Assembly (NCBI GenBank): GCA_021801885.1
Contig: JAKABL010000014.1
Span: 1-14,765, forward strand
Source: a bacterium
GTDB taxonomy: Bacteria > Patescibacteriota > Minisyncoccia > UBA6257 > 2-01-FULL-56-20
Length of the DNA stretch: 14,765 nt
Direction of reading: 5' to 3'
The notes under the pieces were generated by a model that did no database searches, was not told where the DNA came from, and saw only the letters and a list, made by a program, of their open reading frames with translations. Every line of letters begins with the position of its first letter. The first letter of the stretch is position 1. Below, piece by piece: positions 6,780 to 13,164 of this stretch. Made by a program: the position numbers and the translations under genes.

Positions 6780-7493
6780 TCACCATGAAAGTTCCTCCCT
6801 CATCCCTCCGAGCTCTTTTTGGAGGGCGAGAAGGGCCCGTCGGTGTTTGCTTTTAACCGTATCAATAGGCTCCGCAAGCAGCTCGGCGATCTCGCGGAAC
6901 TTCATATGCTCAACATACCGCAGAGTGAGCACGGTCCGGTATGCGGGCGAAAGGCCGGCAAGCACTCCTTCGAGCCGCTCCTTCACTTGCTTCTTCTCGA
7001 GCGCGGCATCAGGCAGATCGGCACCGAAGGAGGCAAGGTATGGCGCGAGAAACGCGTCGAGATCGTTGTTCCCCTCTTCGATCTTCGAAAAAAGGACCGG
7101 ACGCTTTTTCTTCATAAAATCGAATGCCGTGTTCTTCGCGATCGTGAAAAGCCATGTACGGAAGTTCCGTTCGACGTCAAACCGTTGGAGGTGCTTCCAG
7201 GCCTTAAGGAACACCTCCTGCACGACGTCATTCGTATCGTCCGCGTTCTGCAGATATCGATATGTGAATTTATAGGTCATAGAAAGGTGGCGTTCCACAA
7301 GCGCCGCGAAACCACCTTCGTCGCCCTCGCGATAGGCTTCGACGAGCGCACGATCGCTCACGGCGGGATCCGCGGCCATTGCGGCCGCGCGCGCGGCGAT
7401 ATCTCGGGCCGCGGCGCCGTCCCTCCGCGAAGACCCTGCGGCAAACGAAGCCGGGAAGGGAACATCGGAATGGTATGTGCGGAACATTGTCAT
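6780..7493 (-). CDS. ECF-type RNA polymerase sigma factor (sigma-70 family)
   Basis: The product has 237 residues from ATG 7493. Region 2 spans about residues 50-132, with the core-binding and -10-reading segment DVVQEVFLKAWKHLQRFD and FRTWLFTIAKNTAFDFMKKK. A linker of about 40 residues follows. Region 4 at about 170-228 holds LSPAYRTVLTLRYVEHMKF, REIAELLAEPIDTVKSKHRR, the helix-turn-helix that reads the -35 element. Regions 1.1 and 3 are absent, as in ECF sigma factors. The first 40 residues are an Ala/Arg-rich extension. The frame is open further upstream to 7793, but that part overlaps the PEBP gene; ATG 7493 has an AAGG at 8-9 nt, one of the few SD-like sites here. It lies 32 nt after the PEBP gene and 106 nt before the putative anti-sigma gene. 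Confidence 0.93.
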   Translation of the reverse strand: MTMFRTYHSDVPFPASFAAGSSRRDGAAARDIAARAAAMAADPAVSDRALVEAYREGDEGGFAALVERHLSMTYKFTYRYLQNADDTNDVVQEVFLKAWKHLQRFDVERNFRTWLFTIAKNTAFDFMKKKRPVLFSKIEEGNNDLDAFLAPYLASFGADLPDAALEKKQVKERLEGVLAGLSPAYRTVLTLRYVEHMKFREIAELLAEPIDTVKSKHRRALLALQKELGGMREELSW

Positions 7494-7525
7494 GATATGA
7501 ACCTTATCACAGGGAGAAACGGCCG

Positions 7526-7975
7526 TCACGCGCGCGCATAAAGCCCCGTGAGCACCGTTTCCTCGAGAATATGCCCTTCCATGGCGGCCGCGAGTTCGGC
7601 GCGTGATGCCCCTTCGAAAAGATCGAGTGTCGTATCGAGCGCATAGAGGCGGAATTCGTAACGATGCGAAGGACCTCCCGGAGGAGGGCATGGCCCCATA
7701 TATCCCACGCGCCCCGTGCCGTTCGCTCCCTCTTGCGCGCCAGGCGGCGTACTTTCCTCTTTGATCAAGACCGCCAGAGGATCGATATTCCATACCACCC
7801 AGTGGGTGAACCCGCCGGCGATCGGCGCATCGGGATCGTGCATCACAAGGGCGAGGCTTTTTGCTCCCTCCGGTACGTTCTGGATCTGTAGCTCGGGGTT
7901 GATATCTCCTCCCTCACAGGAAAACTTGCGCGGGATTGTGCTGCCTTCGGAAAATGACGGACTCGTAATGATCAT
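7526..7975 (-). CDS. YbhB/YbcL-type phosphatidylethanolamine-binding (PEBP) family protein
   Basis: This 149-residue protein matches the bacterial PEBP family over its full length. It has CEGGDINPEL near the start, the ligand-pocket DPDAP (47-51), GGFTHWVVWNI with His 58, YMGPCPPPG (92-100) followed by HRY (104-106), and a LYALDTTLDL strand. These Asp, His and Arg residues line the conserved anion-binding pocket. No signal peptide is present, so it should be cytoplasmic. The cellular role of bacterial members is poorly known. The start ATG 7975 is supported by alignment of the N-terminus with the family (short strand before SPSFSEG). TATAAC lies 8 nt upstream, so the mRNA may be nearly leaderless; two AAAGGAG stretches sit too far upstream (18 nt or more) to serve as SD. 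Confidence 0.93.
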   Translation of the reverse strand: MIITSPSFSEGSTIPRKFSCEGGDINPELQIQNVPEGAKSLALVMHDPDAPIAGGFTHWVVWNIDPLAVLIKEESTPPGAQEGANGTGRVGYMGPCPPPGGPSHRYEFRLYALDTTLDLFEGASRAELAAAMEGHILEETVLTGLYARA

Positions 7976-7983
7976 AGTCGTGC

Positions 7984-7989
7984 GTTATA
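7984..7989 (-). promoter_or_regulatory. Possible -10 box of the PEBP gene
   Basis: TATAAC on the minus strand ends 8 nt before ATG 7975; an overlapping TATATA (7991-7986) is an alternative. Either would give a 5' leader of only a few nucleotides. No clear -35 is visible; the upstream 20 nt are AG-rich. Confidence 0.35.
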
Positions 7990-8010
7990 TATGCTCCTTT
8001 CTCCTTTTTA

Positions 8011-8361
8011 TTACTCGTTTTGCGCCCCTTGTTCCTTTGCGTCGTCATATTCACGGCGGATCGCCGCAAGCACCGCCGGCGAACGCGGCTTCGTAATGCC
8101 CGGGTAGCGCCAGGCGCTCACCACGCGACGGGCCTTCGGCCCGTCGCTCACCATCACCCAGATTTCCTGGGTCCACCGATCCTTTCCCTTGAGAGATGAC
8201 GGCTGCATGACGGCCACAGTATTCGGCGCGATCCCCTCTTCCGTCCTGCGAGGGGCGTGGAGCACTCTCCTGACCCGTGCCTGCGAAAGACGATAGTGCC
8301 GCATTTTTACCTGCGCGTGCAGGGTCCATTCGAGCGCAAGGGGTCTCCGTATCTGCGGCAT
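8011..8361 (-). CDS. Small DUF4258-like protein of unknown function
   Basis: From ATG 8361 the product has 116 basic residues. The N-terminal pattern LEWTLHAQVKMRHYRLSQARVRRVLHAPRR follows the DUF4258 style (a HA..RM..R.(I/L)S...V..VL motif), a fold related to RelE-like toxins. The later WTQEIWVMVSDG and RRVVSAWRYPG look like beta strands. The family is suggested by pattern only; no antitoxin gene is adjacent, so a toxin role is not claimed. A TTG at 8388 would add nine residues, but TATAAT ends exactly 6 nt before ATG 8361, so the shorter, leaderless start is preferred. The gene ends with tandem TAA TAA stops, 35 nt before the PEBP gene. Confidence 0.65.
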   Translation of the reverse strand: MPQIRRPLALEWTLHAQVKMRHYRLSQARVRRVLHAPRRTEEGIAPNTVAVMQPSSLKGKDRWTQEIWVMVSDGPKARRVVSAWRYPGITKPRSPAVLAAIRREYDDAKEQGAQNE

Positions 8362-8367
8362 ATCACC

Positions 8368-8373
8368 ATTATA
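8368..8373 (-). promoter_or_regulatory. -10 box placed for a leaderless mRNA of the DUF4258-like gene
   Basis: TATAAT (8373-8368) is followed by GGTGAT and then ATG 8361. A start site 7 nt after the hexamer falls on the A of the ATG. A TTGAAC lies upstream, but with a 20-nt spacer it is a poor -35. Confidence 0.55.
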
Positions 8374-8421
8374 TCCCATTCCGATCAACGATAGTTCAAG
8401 GCATTGCAGGTGCCATGAAAG

Positions 8422-8440
8422 GCGTCCTCGTGAAGGACGC
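8422..8440 (-). terminator. Weak hairpin at the stop codon of the isomerase gene
   Basis: A 7-bp inverted repeat, GCGTCCT (8422-8428) and AGGACGC (8434-8440), has a 5-nt loop and begins in the last base of the isomerase stop codon. Downstream on the minus strand is only CCTTTC, so the U-tract is poor. It could end transcription weakly or protect the 3' end. Confidence 0.4.
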
Positions 8441-9411
8441 TACCGCGCAATCAGCTTTTTGAACTCCTCCACCATGGGCACCTGTTCCGGCTCGGTGCCA
8501 TACATCTTTGCCGTATGATAGGCCGTCCAGTCGGCGAGGTTCAGCGCGTTGAAGATCTTGGCGGCGCGCGTCTTGCCTTGCAAAAGCACCACCTCCGTTT
8601 TGAACCCGCGATCGCGATAGAGCTTTTCGAGGACATTCATACGCTTCATGATACGACGATCGTCGTCACCATCCTTAAGGATGACAAAATGAAAATTGCG
8701 GGAAATTGCGGTCGCCTTCGCCTTGGCGTCGAATCCCGTCATTTCATTATGGTTAAGCTCGGGCAACACATTATAGAATGCCGGTACCTTTCCGGTCTCA
8801 TTGAACTTGATCTTCCAATTATAGGCGACCGCGCGATTGCGGTCCGATGCGTAGATGACCGGCACGTTACCATAGAGTTTGCGCGCGAGCTCCTTTGCGC
8901 GGTGTTCCTCCTGGACCGGATGAAGCTGATGCACGAGTAGCTTCGTCTCCGCAAGAAGCGCCTTTTCGCCCATGAGCGCGAGCGTCGCTTTGAGCTCAAG
9001 GGGGGTTGCCATGCGCGGTTGGAGATGCCCTTCTGGCAACTTCACGTACGGGAGTTTGTTCTTTTCCGCAAGCGTAATGAGCTTCCCATGCGCCGCGAGA
9101 GCCGCCATGGAAAGCTTCTTCGCCTTTGCGGCCGCAAAGGCATCGATGACCTCTTCGGTGTTCCCCGAATAAGAACTGAGAATCACGAGACGATCTTTAA
9201 GGTCCTTGTCCGTCAGCTTCGGAAGGCCGTAATCCGACCAAATGACGACATCGATCTCCGGATGCCATGCGTTGATAAGGTCCGCCGCAAGATGGGACCC
9301 CCCCATACCGATCACCAAAAACTTGCTGAATTTCTTCAGTTTCCCCGCATTTTCGACCACCGGTTCATATTCGAACTGCTTGTGGTACGTTTTGATATCG
9401 TTCGGAAGCAT
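8440..9411 (-). CDS. Bifunctional phosphoglucose/phosphomannose isomerase (SIS-domain type)
   Basis: The product has 323 residues from ATG 9411. It belongs to the SIS-type PGI/PMI family, which interconverts fructose-6-phosphate with glucose-6-phosphate and mannose-6-phosphate and is distinct from classical PGI. The first SIS domain shows FLVIGMGGSHLAADLI and VILSSYSGNTEEV, a phosphosugar-binding loop. The second half (bact-PGI_C type) has YNWKIKFNETGKVPAFYN, the family signature NVLPELNHNEMTGF and a C-terminal NLADWTAYHTAKMYG. Length is typical. A TTG at 9468 would add 19 residues, but TATAAT ends 6 nt before ATG 9411 and MLPNDIKTYHKQF is a natural family start. It lies 85 nt downstream of the fused zwf-gnd gene and supplies its substrate, glucose-6-phosphate; phosphomannose activity might also link to the GH130 gene. 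Confidence 0.88.
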   Translation of the reverse strand: MLPNDIKTYHKQFEYEPVVENAGKLKKFSKFLVIGMGGSHLAADLINAWHPEIDVVIWSDYGLPKLTDKDLKDRLVILSSYSGNTEEVIDAFAAAKAKKLSMAALAAHGKLITLAEKNKLPYVKLPEGHLQPRMATPLELKATLALMGEKALLAETKLLVHQLHPVQEEHRAKELARKLYGNVPVIYASDRNRAVAYNWKIKFNETGKVPAFYNVLPELNHNEMTGFDAKAKATAISRNFHFVILKDGDDDRRIMKRMNVLEKLYRDRGFKTEVVLLQGKTRAAKIFNALNLADWTAYHTAKMYGTEPEQVPMVEEFKKLIAR

Positions 9412-9417
9412 ACTTTT

Positions 9418-9423
9418 ATTATA
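9418..9423 (-). promoter_or_regulatory. -10 box placed for a leaderless mRNA of the isomerase gene
   Basis: TATAAT (9423-9418) is followed by AAAAGT and ATG 9411, so a start site at the ATG is expected. No convincing -35 is visible. It lies in the 85-nt gap after the fused dehydrogenase gene and implies that the isomerase can be transcribed on its own. Confidence 0.55.
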
Positions 9424-9496
9424 CGCCTGCCGGGAAGATTTTGTTCCTCCAAGCTGTGGATTATCCAAAACCCCTACCCTGCCGCGCCGCCATCCC

Positions 9497-12004
9497 CTAT
9501 TTTCTCCCTTCGATCGAATGCCCGCCGAAACGGTTGCGCAGCGCGGACAAGACTTTGCCGGTATAGCTCGGTGCTCGCTTGGAGCGGACGCGGAATTTGA
9601 AGGAATCTTCGATAACCGGCGTGGCCACTTTGAGCTTCCTGCCGGTCTTCACCGTCCACTCCCCTTCTCCCGTATAATTCACCGAACCCGAGATCTTCTT
9701 GAGATCCTGACCGTAGATTTCATAAGCCTCCTCGAGCCATTTCACAAGGTGGGACTCGATAACGCTGCCATGATTATAGACGCGCGTCACCTTTTCGAGA
9801 TCGAGCCCGAACTTCGATTTCTTCATGATCGCAAATCCCTCGGCGATCGCCTGCATCATGCCGTATTCGATGCCGTTATGGACCATTTTCACGAAGTGGC
9901 CCGCGCCTGCATCGCCGAAATGCGCATAGCCGTCCGGGACTGAGAGGTCGCGGAAAAGCGGCTCGAGATATTTATAGGTCTTTTGTTCTCCGCCGATCAT
10001 GAGCGAGCCGCCATGGCGTGCCCCTCCGGGACCGCCGGAGAACCCGACGTCAACGAGTATGATACCGCGTTTTTTGAGGGCTTTTGCCCGGCGCACGGTG
10101 TCTTCATAGTAGGCATTCGCAGCGTCGATCACCATATCGCCCTTCTTCAGATGGTGCACGATGCTCTCCGGACCGCCTCTGCCGTTTTTTCCGAAGAGCA
10201 GCTCGTCGTTCGCCTTGCCCGCGGTGATCATGAGCCACACGACGCGGGGCGACGAGTTCGGCAGGGCATCGATCATTTCACCGAGCGTCGGCGCCGTCTG
10301 AATGCCTTCTTCCGCAATTTCGCTGATGGGATCCTGGGAGCGATTCGAGGCAATGACGCTCCATCCTTTCTCATGGAGCTGCCGCGCGACGTTCGCGCCC
10401 ATCTTGCCGAGCCCGTAGACGCCGATCACTTTAGGGAGCACGGGCCGCGTTCCTTTTGTTGCCGTACCGGCGCTGCCGACATGCGCACCATTCGGCGTTT
10501 CGTCGATCACCGCGGCCTCTGCGGTGACGGCCCTGCCGTCAGGAATGTAATGATGGAGCGGCACCGCACCCGCCGCCCATGCGTTCACAATGGGATCGAT
10601 GAATCGCCACATATTCACGATCTCATCGCTCGACACAAAGAGCGACTGATCGCCTTTGATGCAATCAAGGAGCAATTTTGCATATTCCTCCGTATACTGA
10701 CCTACCCGCGCGTCGTGCTGATGCGCGAATTCGAACTTCCGTTCCTCCGCAGTCATCGCAAACCCAGGCTTCTTTGCCCAGAAATGGATCGTAATGCCCT
10801 CAAAGGGATCCTGATGGAACACAATGCGGTCACGATAGTGCACGCGCTCCTCACCGTCCTTTGCGGGCGGGCAAAGGCATGGCTCCGGATGGCGGAACAC
10901 AACCTCAATCTCAGTAACCTCTTTATGCGCCGCCGTCTCCTCCCGCGTCATAAGCCGCTTGCCGGCCTCCATGATGATCGGCACCCCTTCCCACGCGGGA
11001 TGATCGAGATAGCCCCTCACGCGGAAATAGGTTTCCGTCTGGGAATCGGCGCGCACGCCCTTGATCGCGTGATATCCGTCGTACTGCGCCCGGAACGTCG
11101 AGGTTTTGATCTCCGCACGCGATGGCGCGCGAAGCATGCCGATCAGCTCCGCGCGGCGGGCGCGGATCGATTCCGCGCTCCAGTCGCGCGGATGGTCCAT
11201 TGTGGTGAGCGCGAGCATCTGCAAAAGATGGTTCTGCCCCACGTCGCGCAGCGCACCCACATCATCGTAGAACGCTCCGCGATCCTCCACGCCGATGTTC
11301 TCGAGCTCACGGATATAGATTTTTTCTATCAGTTCTTTTCCCCAATTCTTTTCGAAAAGATTGTTATAAAAGCGGAACGCAAGGATATTCTGGAACGTTT
11401 CCTTGGCAAGGTAATGATCGATGCGGTAAATTTGATCCTCCCGGAATATCTCCGCAAGGCGTGCATCAAGCGCCTTTGCCGTCCGCTCATTGCTCCCGAA
11501 CGGCTTTTCGACGACCACGCGCGTCCAGCCTTCCATGCTGCCTCCCTCGCCGCTCCCTTGCGGCACACATTCACGATTCAGTCCCGCCTTCTTGAAATTC
11601 GTGAGAATAAGATCGTAAAATTGCGGCGACACGGAAAGATAGAACAGCTTATTGGAGCACATGCCCCGACGATCGTCCTCTTCCCGCAAGCGATCGGCAA
11701 GCGCACGATAATCCTCGAGGTCATCGAACACGAGTTTGTGATAGGTCACCTTTGCGAGAAACGATTCGACCGCCGCGCGCGGCGCATCGGGGATCTTCAC
11801 ACTGAGGATCGCCTCAATGTGGCGCTTCAGATCCTCATCGCTCCAGTCGCGCCGCGACACACCGACGATGCGAAAATCATGCGGAAGCGCCTTTTTTTCC
11901 TGCAAACTAAAAAGCGACGGCACGATCTTTTTTGCCATAAGATCGCCCGTCGCGCCGAAAATGACGAAATGCGTGGGAACGCCTTTGTATGATGTGGTAT
12001 CCAT
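9497..12004 (-). CDS. zwf-gnd: Fused glucose-6-phosphate dehydrogenase / 6-phosphogluconate dehydrogenase
   Basis: A single uninterrupted 835-residue frame encodes two oxidative pentose-phosphate enzymes. Residues 1 to about 490 are G6PDH: the Rossmann GATGDL (17-22), EKPFG (166-170), RIDHYLAKE (194-202, usually RIDHYLGKE) and GQNHLLQ with the catalytic His (259). After a 30-40 residue Ala/Gly/Thr-rich linker, residues from about 525 are a short-type 6PGDH: GLGKMG (531-536), NRS (554-556), SGG (656-658), Lys 706, Asn 710 and Glu 713 in FVKMVHNGIEYG, and NYTGEGEWTVKT and LSALRNRFGGH at the end. All expected catalytic residues are present in both halves. NRS after the second strand is typical of NADP+-using 6PGDH. 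ATG 12004 is preferred over ATG 12013 because TATAAT (12017-12012) overlaps the latter. No lactonase domain is present. Confidence 0.93.
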   Translation of the reverse strand: MDTTSYKGVPTHFVIFGATGDLMAKKIVPSLFSLQEKKALPHDFRIVGVSRRDWSDEDLKRHIEAILSVKIPDAPRAAVESFLAKVTYHKLVFDDLEDYRALADRLREEDDRRGMCSNKLFYLSVSPQFYDLILTNFKKAGLNRECVPQGSGEGGSMEGWTRVVVEKPFGSNERTAKALDARLAEIFREDQIYRIDHYLAKETFQNILAFRFYNNLFEKNWGKELIEKIYIRELENIGVEDRGAFYDDVGALRDVGQNHLLQMLALTTMDHPRDWSAESIRARRAELIGMLRAPSRAEIKTSTFRAQYDGYHAIKGVRADSQTETYFRVRGYLDHPAWEGVPIIMEAGKRLMTREETAAHKEVTEIEVVFRHPEPCLCPPAKDGEERVHYRDRIVFHQDPFEGITIHFWAKKPGFAMTAEERKFEFAHQHDARVGQYTEEYAKLLLDCIKGDQSLFVSSDEIVNMWRFIDPIVNAWAAGAVPLHHYIPDGRAVTAEAAVIDETPNGAHVGSAGTATKGTRPVLPKVIGVYGLGKMGANVARQLHEKGWSVIASNRSQDPISEIAEEGIQTAPTLGEMIDALPNSSPRVVWLMITAGKANDELLFGKNGRGGPESIVHHLKKGDMVIDAANAYYEDTVRRAKALKKRGIILVDVGFSGGPGGARHGGSLMIGGEQKTYKYLEPLFRDLSVPDGYAHFGDAGAGHFVKMVHNGIEYGMMQAIAEGFAIMKKSKFGLDLEKVTRVYNHGSVIESHLVKWLEEAYEIYGQDLKKISGSVNYTGEGEWTVKTGRKLKVATPVIEDSFKFRVRSKRAPSYTGKVLSALRNRFGGHSIEGRK

Positions 12005-12011
12005 GGGTTTC

Positions 12012-12017
12012 ATTATA
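12012..12017 (-). promoter_or_regulatory. -10 box placed for a leaderless mRNA of the fused zwf-gnd gene
   Basis: TATAAT is followed by 7 nt and ATG 12004. The upstream in-frame ATG at 12013 shares bases with the hexamer and would precede the expected transcription start, so it cannot be the translated start from this promoter. No clear -35 is visible. Confidence 0.55.
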
Positions 12018-12102
12018 CATTACGTCGGCGCACATCCGTTTCGTGCACCGGAAGATACGCGCGATAATCTCCGGCGCATGCCGTATACGCCGCACCCCCT
12101 CT

Positions 12103-12147
12103 CCGTTATGCAATAACGGCGCAAAGGCTCTCGTGACCCTTGCGCCG
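12103..12147. repeat. Two overlapping hairpins between the FKBP and zwf-gnd genes
   Basis: CCGTTAT (12103-12109) pairs with ATAACGG (12113-12119) around a 3-nt loop. CGGCGCAA (12117-12124) pairs with TTGCGCCG (12140-12147), with two more pairs inside. The two stems share three bases, so they are mutually exclusive at their junction. On the minus strand they lie 51 nt past the FKBP stop and could end or protect that transcript, but no real U-tract follows. The rest of the 193-nt gap holds the zwf-gnd promoter. Confidence 0.5.
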
Positions 12148-12197
12148 CAACGTGCGTATCCCGCTTGACCCGGCACTGCCGGACAACGATATTCCTT

Positions 12198-12749
12198 TTA
12201 TCCTGAATTCTTAACCGAAAGAAGCGTGATCGTGAAATGAAGGGTTGCGTTCGGCGGAATGATGCCGCCTGCCCCCTGCGCGCCGTACCCGAGCGACGGC
12301 GGGATCGTAAGCTCTCTCGTGCCGCCGACGCGCATGCCGAGCACGCCAAGCTCCCATCCCTGGATCACCGTACCTGCGCCGAGCGTGAAGCTGAACGGCT
12401 GTCCATGCGCCGAAGAACTGTCGAAGACCTTTCCGTTATCGAGCGTACCGACGTAGTTCACGGTGACGACGTCGCCGTTCTGGGCGACCGTGCCCGTGCC
12501 GACCGTGGTATCCACTATTTTCAATCCGTCCATGGGTGATGAGGTGGTATTGGTTGTTGTTACGGCCGCCGACGTGGCCGTTGCGGAATTTCCCGATGCG
12601 GACGTCCCGGCGGCGGGGGTTGCCGCAGATGCGGCCCCTGAGGACGCGAACGACTGCGGATTGATGGCCGTGTTCACATACCACGCGCCCGCGGCGATGA
12701 CCGTGGCGCCGATCACGACGAACACTGCGATAAGAATGCCCTGTTTCAT
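12198..12749 (-). CDS. Membrane-anchored FKBP-type peptidyl-prolyl isomerase
   Basis: This 183-residue protein has an N-terminal hydrophobic anchor (about 4-26), a Ser/Ala/Thr-rich linker (about 33-72) and a complete FKBP domain from about residue 75. The domain shows VTVNYVGTLDNGKVFDSS, FTLGAGTVIQGWELGVLGMR, VGGTRELTIPPSLGYGAQG and IIPPNATLHFTITLLSV, including the aromatic and Asp residues of the active-site pocket (Tyr 99, Asp 110, Trp 132, Tyr 155, Phe 172). It should catalyse proline cis-trans isomerisation outside the membrane, assisting folding of exported proteins, which fits its place near secA. It starts 32 nt after the tRNA-binding gene's stop with no SD, so the two are probably co-transcribed. 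Confidence 0.93.
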   Translation of the reverse strand: MKQGILIAVFVVIGATVIAAGAWYVNTAINPQSFASSGAASAATPAAGTSASGNSATATSAAVTTTNTTSSPMDGLKIVDTTVGTGTVAQNGDVVTVNYVGTLDNGKVFDSSSAHGQPFSFTLGAGTVIQGWELGVLGMRVGGTRELTIPPSLGYGAQGAGGIIPPNATLHFTITLLSVKNSG

Positions 12750-12781
12750 GCTGTTCGTAAATATGATTATTCCGTATGCGA

Positions 12782-13105
12782 CTATGATATTTTTGCGCCC
12801 GGGGGAACGTTTCCATCGGGAAGGAGGAGCACCGGGGCCTCATCGGTCCCATGGGCCGCAAGGAGCATTCCCTGGCTCTCGTGCCCCATCATCATGCGCG
12901 GCTCGAGATTTGCGATGATCACGACGTGCTTGCCCATGATATCCTCCGGCCTGTAGTGCCGCGCAATACCGGAGAGGATCTGGCGGGGAATCGGCTCGCC
13001 GAGATCGACCTGGAGCTTCAATAGTTTTTCCGAACCTTCCACGGGTTCCGCGGCAACGATCTTTCCGATGCGAAGATCGGCATTTTGAAATTCTTCTATG
13101 GTCAT
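12782..13105 (-). CDS. Stand-alone tRNA-binding domain protein (MetRS C-terminal / Trbp111-like)
   Basis: This 107-residue protein is a complete OB-fold tRNA-binding domain: DLRIGKIVAAEPVEGSEKLL, KLQVDLGEPIPRQILSGIA, GKHVVIIANLEPRMMMGHES, QGMLLAA and a final LLLPDGNVPPGAKIS. This is the module found at the C-terminus of many bacterial methionyl-tRNA synthetases (beta subunit) and as the free proteins Trbp111 and CsaA. Here it stands alone, from a start supported by a good promoter 6 nt upstream. It may dock on a MetRS encoded elsewhere to raise tRNA affinity; CsaA-like chaperone activity is the alternative and would fit its nearness to secA, but the metRS-type sequence favours the tRNA role. 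Confidence 0.9.
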   Translation of the reverse strand: MTIEEFQNADLRIGKIVAAEPVEGSEKLLKLQVDLGEPIPRQILSGIARHYRPEDIMGKHVVIIANLEPRMMMGHESQGMLLAAHGTDEAPVLLLPDGNVPPGAKIS

Positions 13106-13111
13106 AGACCC

Positions 13112-13139
13112 ATGATATCACGCATAAACGCCAAATCAA
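13112..13139 (-). promoter_or_regulatory. Promoter of the tRNA-binding protein gene, placed for a leaderless mRNA
   Basis: On the minus strand TTGATT (13139-13134), a 16-nt spacer, an extended -10 TG-A-TATCAT (hexamer 13117-13112) and 6 nt lead to ATG 13105. This is the best-formed promoter in the window and lies in the 59-nt gap after secA. Initiation about 7 nt after the hexamer puts +1 on the ATG. Confidence 0.6.
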
Positions 13140-13164
13140 CCCTTGCCGTGGACACGTTGCATGG

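Noticed and set aside
7494..7793. N-terminal extension of the sigma factor up to 7793
   Set aside because: It overlaps the well-supported PEBP gene in a different frame and is Arg/Ser-rich shadow sequence. ATG 7493 has an SD-like AAGG.
9983..11992. 669-codon open frame on the plus strand
   Set aside because: It lies wholly antisense to the clearly homologous zwf-gnd gene. Its product is His/Arg-rich with no recognisable motif, as expected from the codon bias of the opposite strand.
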